A program made the position numbers and the translations under genes. From the NCBI GenBank assembly GCA_033064195.1, contig JARBJD010000191.1, forward strand, positions 62,001 through 126,000: 64,000 nucleotides of DNA, read 5' to 3'. Of the stretch, positions 45,701 through 58,711 are shown one piece after another. Under the pieces are notes generated by a model, which was not told the DNA's origin, did not search any database, and worked only from the letters and a program-made list of their open reading frames with translations. This DNA is from Blattamonas nauphoetae. Its lineage: Eukaryota > Preaxostyla > Oxymonadida. How positions within the stretch are numbered: the stretch's first letter is position 1; every line of letters begins with the position of its first letter.

Positions 45701-48700
45701 ATTCGAAACCAGCTGGCGGAAGTGTTCTGCCTCCAAACTTGTGTCTGTGCTGCTGGGTGGAAGGCATTCCTCCCTTTCTTCCTTTCGCAGATGATGCTGG
45801 ACTTCTTCTTCCTCCCTCCGTGGTTCTGGAAGAAGAACGCTCAACTCTGCAGTCTGGACAGCGACGGACATCCACTTCCAAACGGTCAAGATGCTCCATT
45901 CCCTCTCCCTTCCAGAGTCGATCGAATCGGCGACAACTGGGACCAGAGAGACGATAACCAGCTCTTCTACGTGTCCCGCTGTCTCGATCTCCTCTGCCAC
46001 ATCATCGTCAACCGCACTTACCACCTCGGCGACTCAACTGCTCTCCAAAACGAACGAGAGGGCATCCTCCCCAAACCGGACGACTGGCACAGGGAGTCGA
46101 CAGACCGAATTGTGTCGCTTCCTCTCACCGACGACGCCCTCCGCTCGATCATCGCTCTGATCCTCGCCAACAAAGACTACCCTCGCAGCGAGTTCCAGCG
46201 CATCATGCCGATGAGTGTTCTGACACACGACCACTTCGAAGCCATCATCTCCGAACTGACCGTCCAGAAGACTGAAAATCAGCAGACTGTGTTTGGCTTG
46301 ACAAGCAAAGCGTGGGACTACGTCGACGTCCACGCTCTTCAGCTCCTCTACCACCATCGCCGACAGACCCCGCAGCGGATTGAAGCCGAACTCACCCTCC
46401 GCGAACTGGATTTGTACGATCCTCGCAAAGATGGCACGGCTGAGTTCACTCAATGGCTCCTCTCCGATGCGACGTGTCCTGATGGAGGGCGTCCTCCTCC
46501 TGTCAACAACTCGGTCTCTCCGTCCCATCCAGGGATGCCGCTTCCACTTCCCTCTTCTCCTTTCTACGTCCGCCTCCTCGATGTCTGCACAACACGGACA
46601 GCACTGGGGATGGTCTGGACCTCTCTCCACCTCCTCACCCACCGGCAGGTTGAGTTCGACACCCTCCATCCAATCGATACCGAAGGGTTCTCGTCCAGAG
46701 CAGAGAAGTTCTCGTTTGAAACAGGCCAAGTTCCGTCCAACATTCAATCGATCGCTTACCACAAACACTCTCTCGAAGGACTTCACTCAGTCATCCGGCT
46801 TCTTGACTTCACACTCTGCTGTTCCCCGCAATGGGTGATCGAGAAGGGGAGGAAGCTCACACAGCCAGTCCTCGAGGACGACTCGGAATATCCTCTCGCT
46901 CTTCCGTGCCCACCAAACGCCAGTTTCATCGAGGCTCTCTTCTTCGAGACCGATTGTAGCTGCATCTCCAAAGATGCATCGAAGCACAACACGTCCCAAT
47001 CCATTGCATCGTTGCTGTTCACTCTCTATTCCATGTCTGCCGATGTCTCTCTTCCTCAAGTGACGAAGGTTCTCGTCAGCCGACTCCTCATCCGCCTCCG
47101 CTTCCTCGTCAACACTTTCTATTCATCCGATCCTCGACACAACACGTGGCTGGTGCAGATTGGAGTGACTGAGGAGGAAGAAGTCGAACCTCCTTCGACA
47201 GATGACGAGGCGGAAAAGAAGCGGAAGATCAAAGAGCGTCAAGAAGCCATGACAGCACTGATCAAACAACAGCAGTCAGCATTCCTCTCCAGCTATTCCT
47301 TCGACACCGCCTCAGACGATGAGAAAAGCGAATCAGACGAGCATAAGGACGCACCAAATCCCGAACACATCCTGCGCGAATCAACAGGCCAAACGTGTCT
47401 CCTCTGTCACAGCCAAATCCTGAAAGGGGAGCCAGCAGGTTTGGTTGCGAGCATCGATCACGAAGCTTTTCTGCAGTCTCTCCACACATCCGCAGTTCAG
47501 AAGGAGCGGATGAAATGGGTGCAGAGATCGCTGAAGGAGAAGCTGAGTGCGAAACAACCAAGCAGCACCGTCAAGTTTCAGAAGTGGTGGGACATCGAAG
47601 AGGAGACTTGCGACGAAAACGATCTTGTCGATCCACAACTTCTCACTCCCACGCCCTCTCCAAACGTCGTCCAACAATCTCCGCCTGCCTCTCCAACGCC
47701 GATCACCCCGTCGCAAAGCCCTCAACTCAACGCGCCCAACTTGCAGATGCGCAGAGTGCCTTTCGAGACGGCTCTTCGGTTGAACATCCAACCTCGCACC
47801 GACGAGTTCTTTTTTGGATACTCGCCCGACAAACGCGACAAACCCACTCGACACTCCAACATCTCTCTTCCAATCGAAAAGAAGTATGACACGACACTCA
47901 GCGAGGAATTGTTGTCGTCGATTGATTGGAGAACTGCTCCCCTCAGCCAGGGCGTGGCAGGGCTTCTCTTCAACCCAACCGAAGGCAACCTCGTCAAGTC
48001 ACGGCCGATGAAGGACACCCTCCGACGAGTCAAAGTTGAGGAAGAACGGCCCAGGCCAAGCGACGCCGAAGAGAACATGCTCTCCTGGCTCGACGATGAG
48101 ATCCAAGTGGAGACATCTGACATCAAGCAGTGGGGTGATGTTCCGTCCAACCACCGCTTCTTCTCCGACATCCCCTTCATGCCCCATCCCATCGTGTCTG
48201 CGCCCGCCTTCCCATACTCTTCAGAAGCTCCCTCGGATGCCACAACACTCACATCTGTCAAGAAGAACGTGTACGTTCAGTCATGTGGACATGCCATGCA
48301 CACCACATGCTATGTGGAGATGCTTCGACAGCAGAGCAACGAATCACCGCAGTTGGACCATGCCAACTTGGAGTACACATGTCCCGGCTGTCGGAAGCGA
48401 GGAAACACGCTCATTCCGCTCGTCGGATGTGAAATGTGTGGCGATTGCGAGGAGGGCGTGTGGAATCTTGTCCAGGTCGGCGAAGACGAGGAGGATAGTC
48501 CAGAAGTGATGGTGCTGAACAAAAAACGCCTGAATTCCATATTTTCACGCAGCACAATCTTGACTGTTCCAACATCGACTCCACACTCCACCCTTGTCAT
48601 CCCTCCCTCCCATTTCTCAACTGACGTCCAGCCAACAGCCTCCCTCCTCTTCACAGTCACAACTGAACTCGACGTCTTCACCACACAACTTCTTCGCGTG

Positions 48701-50905
48701 GTGGGCATCCTGAACGCATCCCCTGTCCAATCCCACAGAAATGAAAAGCCGATCGAGGTCACTCTCAGGAACTCTCCAGAACAGGACAAAGCAGAACCCG
48801 TTCCAGTCTCGCTGTTCACACGAGCCAACCCTCCCACAGGATCAATCTCTGCAGTTCTTCTTGATCCTTTCGAATTTCACATCCGCCCCATGCGTCCAAC
48901 CGGAATGCTGTTGAACTTTCAGCTCAATCTGGAACAGCTCTCGCAGGAAGCTGAGCTGACCCAGAACCAGTATTCCTCGTTTGTGCTGGGCCATCTGACA
49001 CATCAAGTCCTCTCCAAGAAAGACAAATATGAACTCGCCCGTTTTCCAGAAAATGGAGCCAGCGTGCTGTCAAAGATACCGTCGCAGTCGCTTCTCGTTG
49101 CCATCGAAACGCTCCAGTTACTCTTCACAGGAATGGACCAGACAACACCCGTCTCTCTCGACACTAAACGGACCCACATCATCACAGTCTCCGAACTCAT
49201 CTGTCAATTCGTTCCCTTCGACTTCGGGACAGCCTTTCCATCGCCCATCCAAAACGCGTTGGTTGACACACTCGCTCGAATCGAGTGGGGGCTCAGACCG
49301 TTTCCATTCGCTGGCGTCGATGTTTTCGAGGAACTGGCGTATTCCGCACAAGATGATCCCGAGTTGGCCAAGCATCCGACACTGTCGTTCTATCTTAAAC
49401 ACCATTCACTCCCACTCGCGACCAAACGATTCCAGTTGAACAAAGGACAGAATCATACTCTGTCTGCCCTGTTCAGATGTGTGATGATGAACAATCTCAT
49501 CACATTCGCGACTGACAAACCGAAAGCGATCAACTTCACATCGCAATTGTCGTACGAACAGCTTCGCCTGAAAGGGATGGGATTGGCCATGATGATCCTC
49601 TCATTTCTTGCCTCCCAGCCCGAAGACGACGAAGGAACAGTCACCCCATTCCCAGACATCCTCGATTCCATCACCGAAAAGGAGAACAGCGAGCAGATCA
49701 TGATAGCCGGCCAGCTTCTTTCGGATACAGTCGGATCCGACCCGACACAACTTTTTGTCTCACTTCTTAGCGTTGCTTCTCTCATTCAAACCGAAGAGGG
49801 ACTTTCAATCGCTCCAATCACCCCGTCGTTCTTTGCCCTTGTCTTCGAGCTTGTCCTTTCAACACTTCCCATCACTTTCTATTCGCAGTGTCAGGCAGAC
49901 TCACTCACCACGTTTGCCTTATCTCAACCTCATTCCTGGTTCCACCCGACGAACTCTCTCTTCCAAGCAGATGCATTCACTCGCCGTGCCTTTCTTCTCT
50001 TCTCTTCTCTCTTCTCTGCCGATCCACCAGAAAAGCTGGCAGAGTTCTCGTACACACTCTTCATTCCACTCTGTCCGCCCTCTCCGTCTTCAACCATCCC
50101 GCAATACCTCACCATCCACCAACGGCAGTATCTCCAAGAACTCCAAAAGTTTCCAGTGGAGCACATTCCTTCACTGGATTCACTTGTGACACTTATCCGG
50201 TCATTTTGTGCGAGTGATCCTGAGATGTCGTCCATCATGCCCTCCAATCTCACTTACATGCACCATCGCGACTCGGAAGACTCCCCTGCTCCTGCCGTCC
50301 CCGTGTCCATCCTCCAACCGTCATTCCTCTCTCTCCCGTTCAACTTCCACAAACTGTTCATCCTCTCCCGCCACATCCACTGCCCCACGTGTCTCCAGCA
50401 CACCTCAGTCTCCCTCCGCCACTACTTCTCTGTCTGTCTTGTGTGTGGCCGGTCAGTCTGTGCCTGTCAGCGTTGTTGCACACGCTCCTGTCTTGAAGTC
50501 CGCCTTACAACGCCACGTGAGCCACTCGCTCAACAAATTCCCGTCCTTCGAGGGCGTCTCTTGGCTGAGGAAGTGGAACACGGTGTGATGTGCGGAGGGG
50601 CTGTCCTTCCGTTCATGGCCACGATCCCGTTCCAAATCTCCCTTTCAGCCAAGTTCAGGCCCTCTCAGCTGTATGTGCTGCATTCTCCTCTTTTCAACCT
50701 TTTCTATTGATCTCCTTGCTCATTATATCCCCTTCTTCCTCTTTTAGGCCTCCCCTCTATCTCGATGAGTTCGGCGAGTCGGACATCGGCAATCAACGAG
50801 GAAAACCGCTCCATCTCTCCCTTCTCCAGTATCCGTTTTTGTCTCTTTTACCCCCTCAGCTATTCCCAAATATTGGAATATATGTGTGATCGTCGTCTGG
50901 GTTGA
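42728..50905 (+). CDS. UBR-type N-recognin E3 ubiquitin ligase
   Basis: About 2623 residues in seven exons. Introns are 42801-42889 (89 nt), 43097-43127 (31), 43196-43227 (32), 43510-43555 (46), 50671-50747 (77) and 50829-50859 (31); total exon length is a multiple of three. Splicing assembles a complete UBR box at residues ~75-139 (ACSTVWVDGDHAYKCETCQG, DASSALCIECFEPENHVGHE, GGICDCGRLAAWAEDGMCKR-HH), the zinc fold that binds N-degrons. A RING-H2-like module is split: CLLCHSQILKGEPAG near 1490, then QSCGHAMHTTCY near 1788 and YTCPGCRKRGNTLIPL near 1820, with ~300 disordered residues between. The C-terminal UBR1-like (UAIN) region has SVCLVCGRSVCACQRCCTRS, VEHGVMCGGAVLP, YLDEFGESDIGNQRGKPLHL. 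Fits UBR1/UBR2/UBR3 class rather than UBR4/UBR5. Acts in the N-degron pathway in cytosol or nucleus. Confidence 0.92.
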
Positions 50906-51119
50906 CATCATTTGTCGATCTTACTGATGTTGTGACTGAGGACAGAGCACATGCCTCCTTTACACTTGTATTCTTCTTTGATTGCAGGGTTTTTTTGACT
51001 AGATTACCCGAATTTCACGCTTTTCTGATATGACATAGTGATTACGAATTTTCATGTTTGTTATTTAAAATTTGGGTTAAGGGTTTGGATCTACGGGCAT
51101 TACGTGCCAACCCCCATTC

Positions 51120-51782
51120 ATGATCGGCCAGGATCCCAGTATGTATGGCAGGTGTATCTCTCCAAAGAATGCCTCCCCATCTTCAACAAAACAGACGCAT
51201 TCCTCCCTCATATCACAACCATTCGATTGCAGTATAAGGCAACATCCGTCACATACTCACTCAGAACTCTCTCTTTATTTCATTCGATCTCTATCTCAAT
51301 TAATTACCTCCTGGTTTTTCACACTCTTCGAACGCAGATCACAGGCAAACAGTGTCAACCCCACCCATTCAATCTCGTACCAGAGTGCATATTGCGACCC
51401 TCATTTTTCCGATTTTTGTGTCGACATTACTCTTTTTTATGTAAGCTGTTCTCGGACCGCAGAACTCACAAATACAGAATTATTGTACTCAGCCGTACTC
51501 GCTAAAAATTTGATTGAAACTGAGCTCAACTCGACTGTTCTGTCTTGCCCATTTCTCTCGGAAGATAATCTAGGAATGTGCTTACTTTGTTCGGTGATAA
51601 TATCACTCAAATGCACTCGTGACACATCAATCTCAAACCGGACATGGGCCCAACTCATGTCCATCCCCCTTTCAGACGTCAATCAGTCTGAACGTCTGTT
51701 CTTGAACCAGCTGCAATACAATGTATCTGTGACCCAGGCTGACCTGCTTGAAATTGAGATGCAGTTTGACAACGAAGCTTGA
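51120..51782 (+). CDS. Cyclin-fold protein (PHO80/PCL-like)
   Basis: 220 codons from the ATG at 51120, although upstream exons or in-frame introns are possible. The C-terminal ~90 residues have the cyclin-box pattern: NLGMCLLCSVIISLKCTRDT, SISNRTWAQLMSIPLSDVNQ and SERLFLNQLQYNVSVTQADL. These correspond to helices 3-5 of a PHO80/cyclin box, with the conserved Lys, Asn-x-W and 'E-x-x-F-L' positions. The N-terminal part is less like a cyclin and T/C-rich, so the true structure there is uncertain. It would regulate a CDK partner. It starts 214 bp after the UBR gene, on the same strand. Confidence 0.55.
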   Translation: MIGQDPSMYGRCISPKNASPSSTKQTHSSLISQPFDCSIRQHPSHTHSELSLYFIRSLSQLITSWFFTLFERRSQANSVNPTHSISYQSAYCDPHFSDFCVDITLFYVSCSRTAELTNTELLYSAVLAKNLIETELNSTVLSCPFLSEDNLGMCLLCSVIISLKCTRDTSISNRTWAQLMSIPLSDVNQSERLFLNQLQYNVSVTQADLLEIEMQFDNEA

Positions 51783-52869
51783 TCACATCATCATTTACAG
51801 ACTCCCTTACTTTTTATGTTTCATTTCTTTATCAACGGCCACCCTGGCTCGTTTCTTTAGTTATTTTGTGTATCTTGCCCTCTCCCTCTTGAACAGATCT
51901 CGTTCACGGAACGTCACATCTGACCTTCGTTGGCAACTCTTTTTTTTTCAAAACAATCGTGATAATGTAATGTATGATGGAAGAGTATTTAATTCCGTGA
52001 CGTGTAAAAGTGCTATCTGTCCTGTATCCTTCTTGAGATGAGATCAGACCATGACAAATTCTCTCCTTTGTATCTCATGGAAAATGGACATAATTCTCTT
52101 CGAATAGGAATCACTCTGCTTGTCATCGCCTCTTGTCTCTCAATGCACCTCTAATTGTCAACATACGCTCATTCATCGCTCTGATCGACAAGAGTGCATT
52201 GTGACCATGAAGAATCTCCACACTGAAATCTGTTGGAAATCTTCGTTTTTCATCAGTTCACAAGTCTAAAACTGAATGAGTCGATGGTTGTCGTTGAAAT
52301 GGCGATGAACATCCATCAGCGACACTATTTAATTGTTTTTACGCACATTCCACTCGGCAATCCGAAAGCTAGTCCTTTTGATGACAAGACAGATTGAGTG
52401 ATTAATGTCGAACGCGAACCATGATTTAGACATTATTCTCATTCTAAATCAGATCTTGATCTCATCCTCCGGAGATATTCAAAACGGCCTCTCACCGAGT
52501 CGAGAATGAAAGACGAGGATGTGACTCTGTGGAAAAGGTTGACTAAATTTTTCCCATCGTTATCATTTCAGAGAAGTGGAGTACTTTCAATTATAACGAC
52601 GAAGGTCTTTTTCTGCGAGCTTATACCGAGCCATAACGGAAAAAATGAACCTGCCACCACAGAAAAAGAACAGAGGAGAAAATATTGGAAATATAACAGA
52701 AGATCATGAAAGATGATGAAGGAAATGAAAACATACACGACAATCCATACAACAAACATGATGCAATAGAATGCAATCCTAATTGCAACAGGATGAGATT
52801 GATGATGAGATGCAATGATTGGAGATAAAAAACAAGAACATGATTAAATTGAGATTCACAATCGAAAAT
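51783..52869. other. Intergenic, nothing recognised
   Basis: About 1.1 kb between the cyclin-like gene and the convergent membrane-protein gene. Only short ORFs; no repeat or RNA gene seen. Confidence 0.4.
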
Positions 52870-53583
52870 TCATTTAAAATTGTGTTCATTCACAGAGTGA
52901 AAAACACATGCAGCTGCATACCGATACACAGTCGCTTTCTCTTTCTTTTCTCGAATATTTCTCATTCTAATCACGGTTGGGTTTGTCCTCCAAGTCTGAG
53001 CAACCAATTTCATTCCTTTAATTAGTATTAGAGGAAGATATGCCACAAGAATCCATGGATAGAGTGAGAGAGCACTAACAATTGCTGCTCCGATGTCGAG
53101 GATTAAACAGAGGATAAAAAAGTTATTGTACAATTTGGAGAATTGTACAGGACTGTGAATATGGTAGATAAAGATAAAACAAAGACGACACAAATATGTA
53201 TGAAAAAATAGTCAAGAATCAAAAAAAGTTTCAATATTCTGACAAACTTCGAGTCTTCGTGTTTAAAATTATCTAAAAGGACGAGAAGGACGATTTCAAT
53301 TGTGGCACTAATTGCACTCAATATCATATTGACCCCTGCAAGGGCAATATGCATCCATAAATATTTCGTCTGAATATAGATGAGAGACAGGAGAATGAGC
53401 GTGAAAACAGCAATATAATATAGGTGGTACCCAAAAATGCGATTAGTGACAAGGAGAAGAATACCATTGAAAAAAGGATGGTCAAAAAAGAATGACGGTT
53501 CGATCAGTCGGAACGCTGAATTGTTGGACCACCAGGTGACAATTCTATCAATTAGCCGAAAAGGATCATTAAATCCGAAAAGC
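52870..53583 (-). CDS. Multipass membrane protein, unknown family
   Basis: Two overlapping minus-strand open segments encode strongly hydrophobic sequence. The upstream one reads from just after a TGTAG acceptor-like site at 53583 (LFGFNDPFRLIDRIVTWWSN, then PSFFFDHPFFNGILLLVTNR, YYIAVFTLILLSLIYIQT, HIALAGVNMILSAISATIEI, IEIVLLVLLDNF and ILDYFFIHICVVFVLSLS). The downstream one continues NNFFILCLILDIGAAIVSAL and YPWILVAYLPLILIKG, and ends in a basic tail. That gives about six or seven TM helices. I could not resolve the junction around 53110-53190 with a clean GT-AG intron, nor the first exon with its start codon. Family not recognised. Confidence 0.5.
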
Positions 53584-53826
53584 TACAAACTGTATCGTTT
53601 CAACGTTCATGATAGAGTGAAATGGAGACAGCGAAATCACGTTGTGAATGCCGAAGTCAAGAATACAGTGATTCCGTTATCGAACTATGTAGGTTAATGT
53701 TGTTGCTCCATCTTGTTGTTCTGTCTCTTTGACAGGTCCTTCATCGAGGGATCATCTTTCGTGGTTCACATGTTCATTGGCTGTTTGATACGAAAAATAA
53801 GAAAATGTCGACGAGTGTTCTCCGCG

Positions 53827-56800
53827 TTAGGTGGAGCCTGATGTCGGCGAGTGTGTTTGTTCGATGGACTGAAAGTTCTTGGGAAGGATGAGTGGGAACG
53901 GCTTCTCCATCGGGTTGATAGTGATGGACATCTGGCCTTGTTTCGGACGAGTGTCTGAGTGTGGTGTCTGTGCGACTGGCGAGTAGAGCATCTGGTTCTG
54001 ATAGCCGTATCTGTTCTGCGACTGGTCCATCATCTGCGAGCTCTCTTTCAGCTTCCCGCGTGGGACGAATGGCTGAACGGTGTGGACACTTTGGCTGAAA
54101 GCTTGTGTCGCCTGCTGCGACACCGACAGACCCGAGTTCATCTGCCCATCAAACCGCGTCTGATACGGGCTCATCTGCTGCGTGTGCGGGCTCTGCTGGT
54201 ATTCCGCGTATTGGTAGTACCCGAACTGCTGACTGTCGCCTTGTGAGAACTGGTTGGACTGAGGGTTGGGGGAGTGGCTGGAGAGGGAGTGACTGGCCGG
54301 GGGGTTGACCACAGGTGAGAACTGCTGTGGGGGGCACATCGGCGTCTGCATCGGAGTCTGGTGGAAGGACGCGGGTTGTGGAGAGTAGAACTGGCCGCTC
54401 GGATAAGGTTGGATGGCGGCTGGCTGCATCTGGAACATCTGCTGCTGCATTGTGAACATCGGCTGTGGGATCTGCATCTGCTGCGAGATGAACTGGTTGG
54501 CCATTCTTCCCTGCTGCTGATTCATCATCATCTGGTCGCTGAACCCTCCCTGCACCATCGGGATCATCATCCGCTGGTTATGTGCCATCTGTATGTCTGT
54601 CTCCATGCTGTGTGGAATTTGGACTGTTGCGTTTGGCGGGAACTGTTGTACTTGGGAGTCGTTGTATTGCTGAGCCTGCATCTGATTTTGGACTCGATTT
54701 GTGCTCTGATCAATCGGAGGGTTCTGTCGAGGTTGTTGCTGTGTCGGCTGTCGTTGAGGCTCCTGCTGTCTCTGCTGCTGTGTGCGTTCCTGCTGTCTCT
54801 GCTGTTGTCTTTGCTGTTCCTGCAGCTGTCTGGCCTCCTTTTCCTGCTCCATCCTCCGCATTCTCTCCTCCTCCTCCAGCTGTGCTTGGTGCGCGTAGTA
54901 TTGATCCTGATCCGACAAGTCCTCGTCAGACTGATAATCGCGGAACGAATCCATGTCGAACAGCGCTTCCTCGAAAATCCCGTCATCATCGCTCCACTCG
55001 TCTCTTCTCGAGTCGTAGTCCAGCGGGGTCGAGTCATCAGCATCAGACAGCGAGTGGTGGTGATCGGAATAGGAATACGGCTGATTCGACGATTGCTGAG
55101 GACGCGACTGTTGCTTCGCCTGCTGTGCGTGGTGCTGCTGCTTCTTTGGTGACTCCGTCTGGTTCGGTTCGTGCCGTGGTTGGTGGAGCATGTTCTGTCG
55201 AAGTCTCTGCAGTTGTTGCTCTTGCCTGCTTTGTGCTTCTGGTTCCTGGCGTCGGTGTTGTTGCTTTGAGCGGGGTGGCTGAGATTGTGTGTTGTGGGGA
55301 GTGTATTGTCGACGCTGTTCCTGCGGCTGGTATGATTGCTGAGATTGCTGGTGTGATGGTTGGTGTGATGATTGTTGTTGTGTCGGTTGTTGCTGTTGGT
55401 GTGGTGATTGCTGCTGGTTCGGTTGGCTTTGATATTGCTGTCCTCGTCGTTCGTCCTGTTGGGCAGTCGGTCGGGATTGTTCTTGTGTGGCAGCAATTGG
55501 AATCTGATGTATTGTCTGTGGAGCAACAGGACGATGGTCGCTCTGGCTTGCGTGCTGCACTTCTTGACCTCTCCTTCGTTGTGTCTGCTGCCTGGACCGT
55601 TCATGGTCAGCATGCGAGTGTGTTCGCTGATCCACTCTGGACACGTGGTGTTCGTCTGCCTGTCCACCACGAGATGCCTGCCGGTTGTTGTATCTCGGCT
55701 CAGACTGATTCTGCATCTGCCTTGCATGCTGATTCTGCTGTTGTTGGTTCTGCAGCTGTTGGTTGTGTGGTTTGGTGTTGGGATGTGGTGGTGTTTGGAG
55801 GATGTCTGCTTTGTACGGTTGGACAACAACTTCCGACGGCTTGTTCGGGTTGAGATGGATTGTGATCTGCTGATTGGGATAGGTGACGAGTGGTTGTGAG
55901 AGTGGGGAGTGGTTGAGTGAATGCGGAGAGGACTGTGAAGTGAGGGAGGACGTGGAGTCCAACTTGAGTTGTGGTGATTGTTGGTGAGCCGATTGTTGGG
56001 ACTGAACGTGTTGTTGGGGGGATTGAACAGACTGGCGGGGAGGATGGATGAGTTGTTGTGGGGATTGGACCAGCTGTTGAGGAATGTTCTGTCGTTGTTG
56101 AACTGAAGTCGTGTTTTGATGGTGGAATTGCTGGAACTGTTGAGTTTGCTGCAATTGGGACGTAGAGTTGTACCCTGGACGTGGATTTTGGGGAATTATT
56201 TGAGCATATTCAATGTTCTGCCTCTGATTGCTTGATGGATCCAGCTCAATGCTTGGCATTGAATTCGGGCTTGTTTGAACTGGATGGAAGTTCAAACTGT
56301 AGTATTGATCATATTGTTGGTATTTTTGTTCTGTTGGAAGGTTATCTCTTCGTTGTTCCCTCTCGTTCTGCTTTTTCTTCCCAGTTGGAGTTTGGTGTTC
56401 GATTGATGGTTTAATGCTTGAGATTCGTTCTTCATCAGATCCAAATAATATGTCATCATCGCTGAGATCATCTGTGAGTTGGTGTGAATCATTGCTCACC
56501 TGATTTTGGTGTTGCTCAGGAGATTGGTTCGGTTGAGAAGGAATTGAAGGATCGACGAGAGGAAGGTTTGAATTTCCTTGAGACAGTGCATGTTGGGGAT
56601 TACTTTGAGCATGCGGTTGAGTGTGTTGAGATAACCGTGGATTATACTCATAAACTTGTTTCCTGTTGTCTTGGGGTTCTTTCTGTGCTCTGGGCATATG
56701 CTCTTCTCGATTTACAGTAACTGGTGAAATTTTATCCCCAACAGATGATACTTCTCTTGTTTGTTTTGATTTTCTTTGTTCATCATCTCGTTTTCCATCT

Positions 56801-58711
56801 TTGGTTGGTGTCCAAGAATAGTGAGGCATAGGTTTTGCCTGTGGTGAAGACTGCGGTTGACGCACCGACTCAGCTTGAGTAGGGCTACTCTCTGCCGGTG
56901 GGTTAGTTTTCTGTTCAGATGACGACTGTGGCTGAGCTGGAGTTGACGGTTGAGTGAGCTGAGCCTGGTCATTTGCCAGAGCTGCTTTCCGTTCTTTCGC
57001 TTTTTGTCTGTTTTTTTCGTTCTTTTTCTTCTTCCGCTGACGTTCAAATTCCTCAGCGGTGGCGGGTGTGGGAGGCTCATTTGAAGATTGTTGATGAGAG
57101 CGAGATGCTGAAGAGAATTTAATAGAAGGAGATGTTTCAGAACTGTGCTTGTCGGGGGAGGATTGAAGTGAGCGGTTATCAGTTTCGGGAGTTTTGTGCC
57201 CAGTCTGGCGAGGTTGAGCAACAGCTGTGATGGAGAGACCAGCAGGATCTGTCTGAAAGCGTTGCGGGTCTTGGATCGGTTCTACAACAAGTCCGGGCAA
57301 AATACCGAATTGAATCTGGTTTTTAAGTTCCGGTACCTGTTGTGGGAGAGAGATCGAGATTGAAGGCTCTCCTGTGTATCCTCCTGGAAGCTCATTCAAT
57401 TGAATTCGCATGGAGCGAGAAGGTTCATATTGCTGTTTGGCAGGTGACATTGTGTGGCCTTTCGATGGAGGTCGATGTTGGAGGGGAGTGGGATTATCGA
57501 GGAGGTGGTCCCGAGGCGGTTGTTCTTGGCCCCCAGACGGTTTTGGAGGAGTAATGTCTTGTGAATGGGATTGATCTGTTCTTGCTGCTCGGGCGTTTCG
57601 ACTGTGTTCAGAGTTTTGATGTTTCACTGGCTGTGTTTGAGGAGGTGTGGTGGTTGGCTTGGAAGATGGTGAAGGAGACCATGAGCTCTGAATTTTCGGC
57701 ACATATGAAGTTGGCTTGACTGTGACTGTTCCGTTGTGCACTGAGACAAATGAAGGGATCGGAAACGGGCACGTTTGGTGTTTTCTCTGCTGAATGTTTT
57801 CCGTTGCCAATCGCATGACATCAGTCACTGTATTCTCTGAAGGATTTTGAGGATTTGTTTGACTTGCTTTTTCAGTGAGGAAGGCTCGAAGTTTGAGACC
57901 TTTCATCTTTTCGATGAGTTCGGGATCGATGGTGATTGAATCTTCCTGGTTGGAATGCACAAATGTACAGTTCGCGATTGGACAAGTTCTTCCGGCAAGA
58001 AAATGCTTACAATATCGATTAGTACCGTATGATGCACTGAGATAACCGATTATGAGGTGTAAGTGTGATTAGAGAAAAAAACGACAAACTTGATGATGCT
58101 CCCAGCATAAGGAACTTTATTCAGAGCTTCAATTGCCTTTTTCGCGGATTCATCATCTGCGTAACTAATGTATGCACATTTCAAGTGATTCCGATTAACA
58201 TTTGGTGGAACAGCGACTTCTATGTAAGTAACCTGGCCAAATCTTCCAAAGAAATGGTCCGAACGGAGGATCTGATAAAATGAGAAGGGGATCATGGAAA
58301 GAATTTGAGATGAAACCTCATCAGTGGCAATCTTTGGTGGGAGGCCGGTGACGTAGACGAGGTTCCTCTGAAGGACTCTCTTCTTCGAAAGAGCTTCAAC
58401 ATCTCTGTCATCCAATTTGTCTACCTTTTTCGCCGGTTGTTTCTGCTTAGGTGCTCTAATCGTGCAAGAAGAATCAACAGAAATGAGATGAAATACTCCG
58501 GCTTTTTGTGGTAGACATGGTTGTCCTCATCATATGGTTGACGACAGTATGGGCAATTTGGATGATCAGATTTAGAAATTGTATTGTAGCAGAATGCACA
58601 GAGTTGAAAGTGGCAGGGGCACGGGAAGAATGTTTGGTCCATTTCATCCATTTCTCCACTACAAATTGGACATTCTGTTGGTCGTTCCTTCGGGAATTTC
58701 ATTCGTTTCAT
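53827..58711 (-). CDS. NOT4: NOT4/CNOT4 E3 ubiquitin ligase with long Q-rich tail
   Basis: RING E3 of the CCR4-NOT complex, acting in mRNA decay and co-translational quality control. Four exons, 1581 residues. Introns are 58456-58496 (41 nt), 58272-58316 (45, in-frame) and 58037-58089 (53). Residues 14-56 form the C4C4 RING typical of NOT4 (ECPICSG, FFPCPCHFQLCAFCY, NCPYCRQPYDED). An RRM follows (LVYVTGLPPKIATDE, HFFGRFGQVTYIEVAV, KCAYISYADDESAKKAIEAL), then a C-x8-C-x4-C-x3-H finger (GTNRYCKHFLAGRTCPIANC-TFVH) with the same spacing as CNOT4. The remaining ~1380 residues are low-complexity, dominated by Gln with His/Pro/Ser, with acidic patches (LSDDDILFGSDEER; SDEDLSDQDQYY). Human CNOT4 is about 575-640 residues, so the tail is exceptional. 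A 5' exon upstream of the chosen ATG is possible. Confidence 0.92.

Noticed and set aside
45293-46786. Minus-strand ORFs of about 245 codons within the UBR gene
   Set aside because: Antisense shadows of the sense frame, which carries the domain evidence.
54582-55853. 423-codon ORF antisense to the NOT4 tail
   Set aside because: CAG/CAA-rich coding sequence is naturally open on the opposite strand. The encoded V/A/S-rich sequence has no domain.
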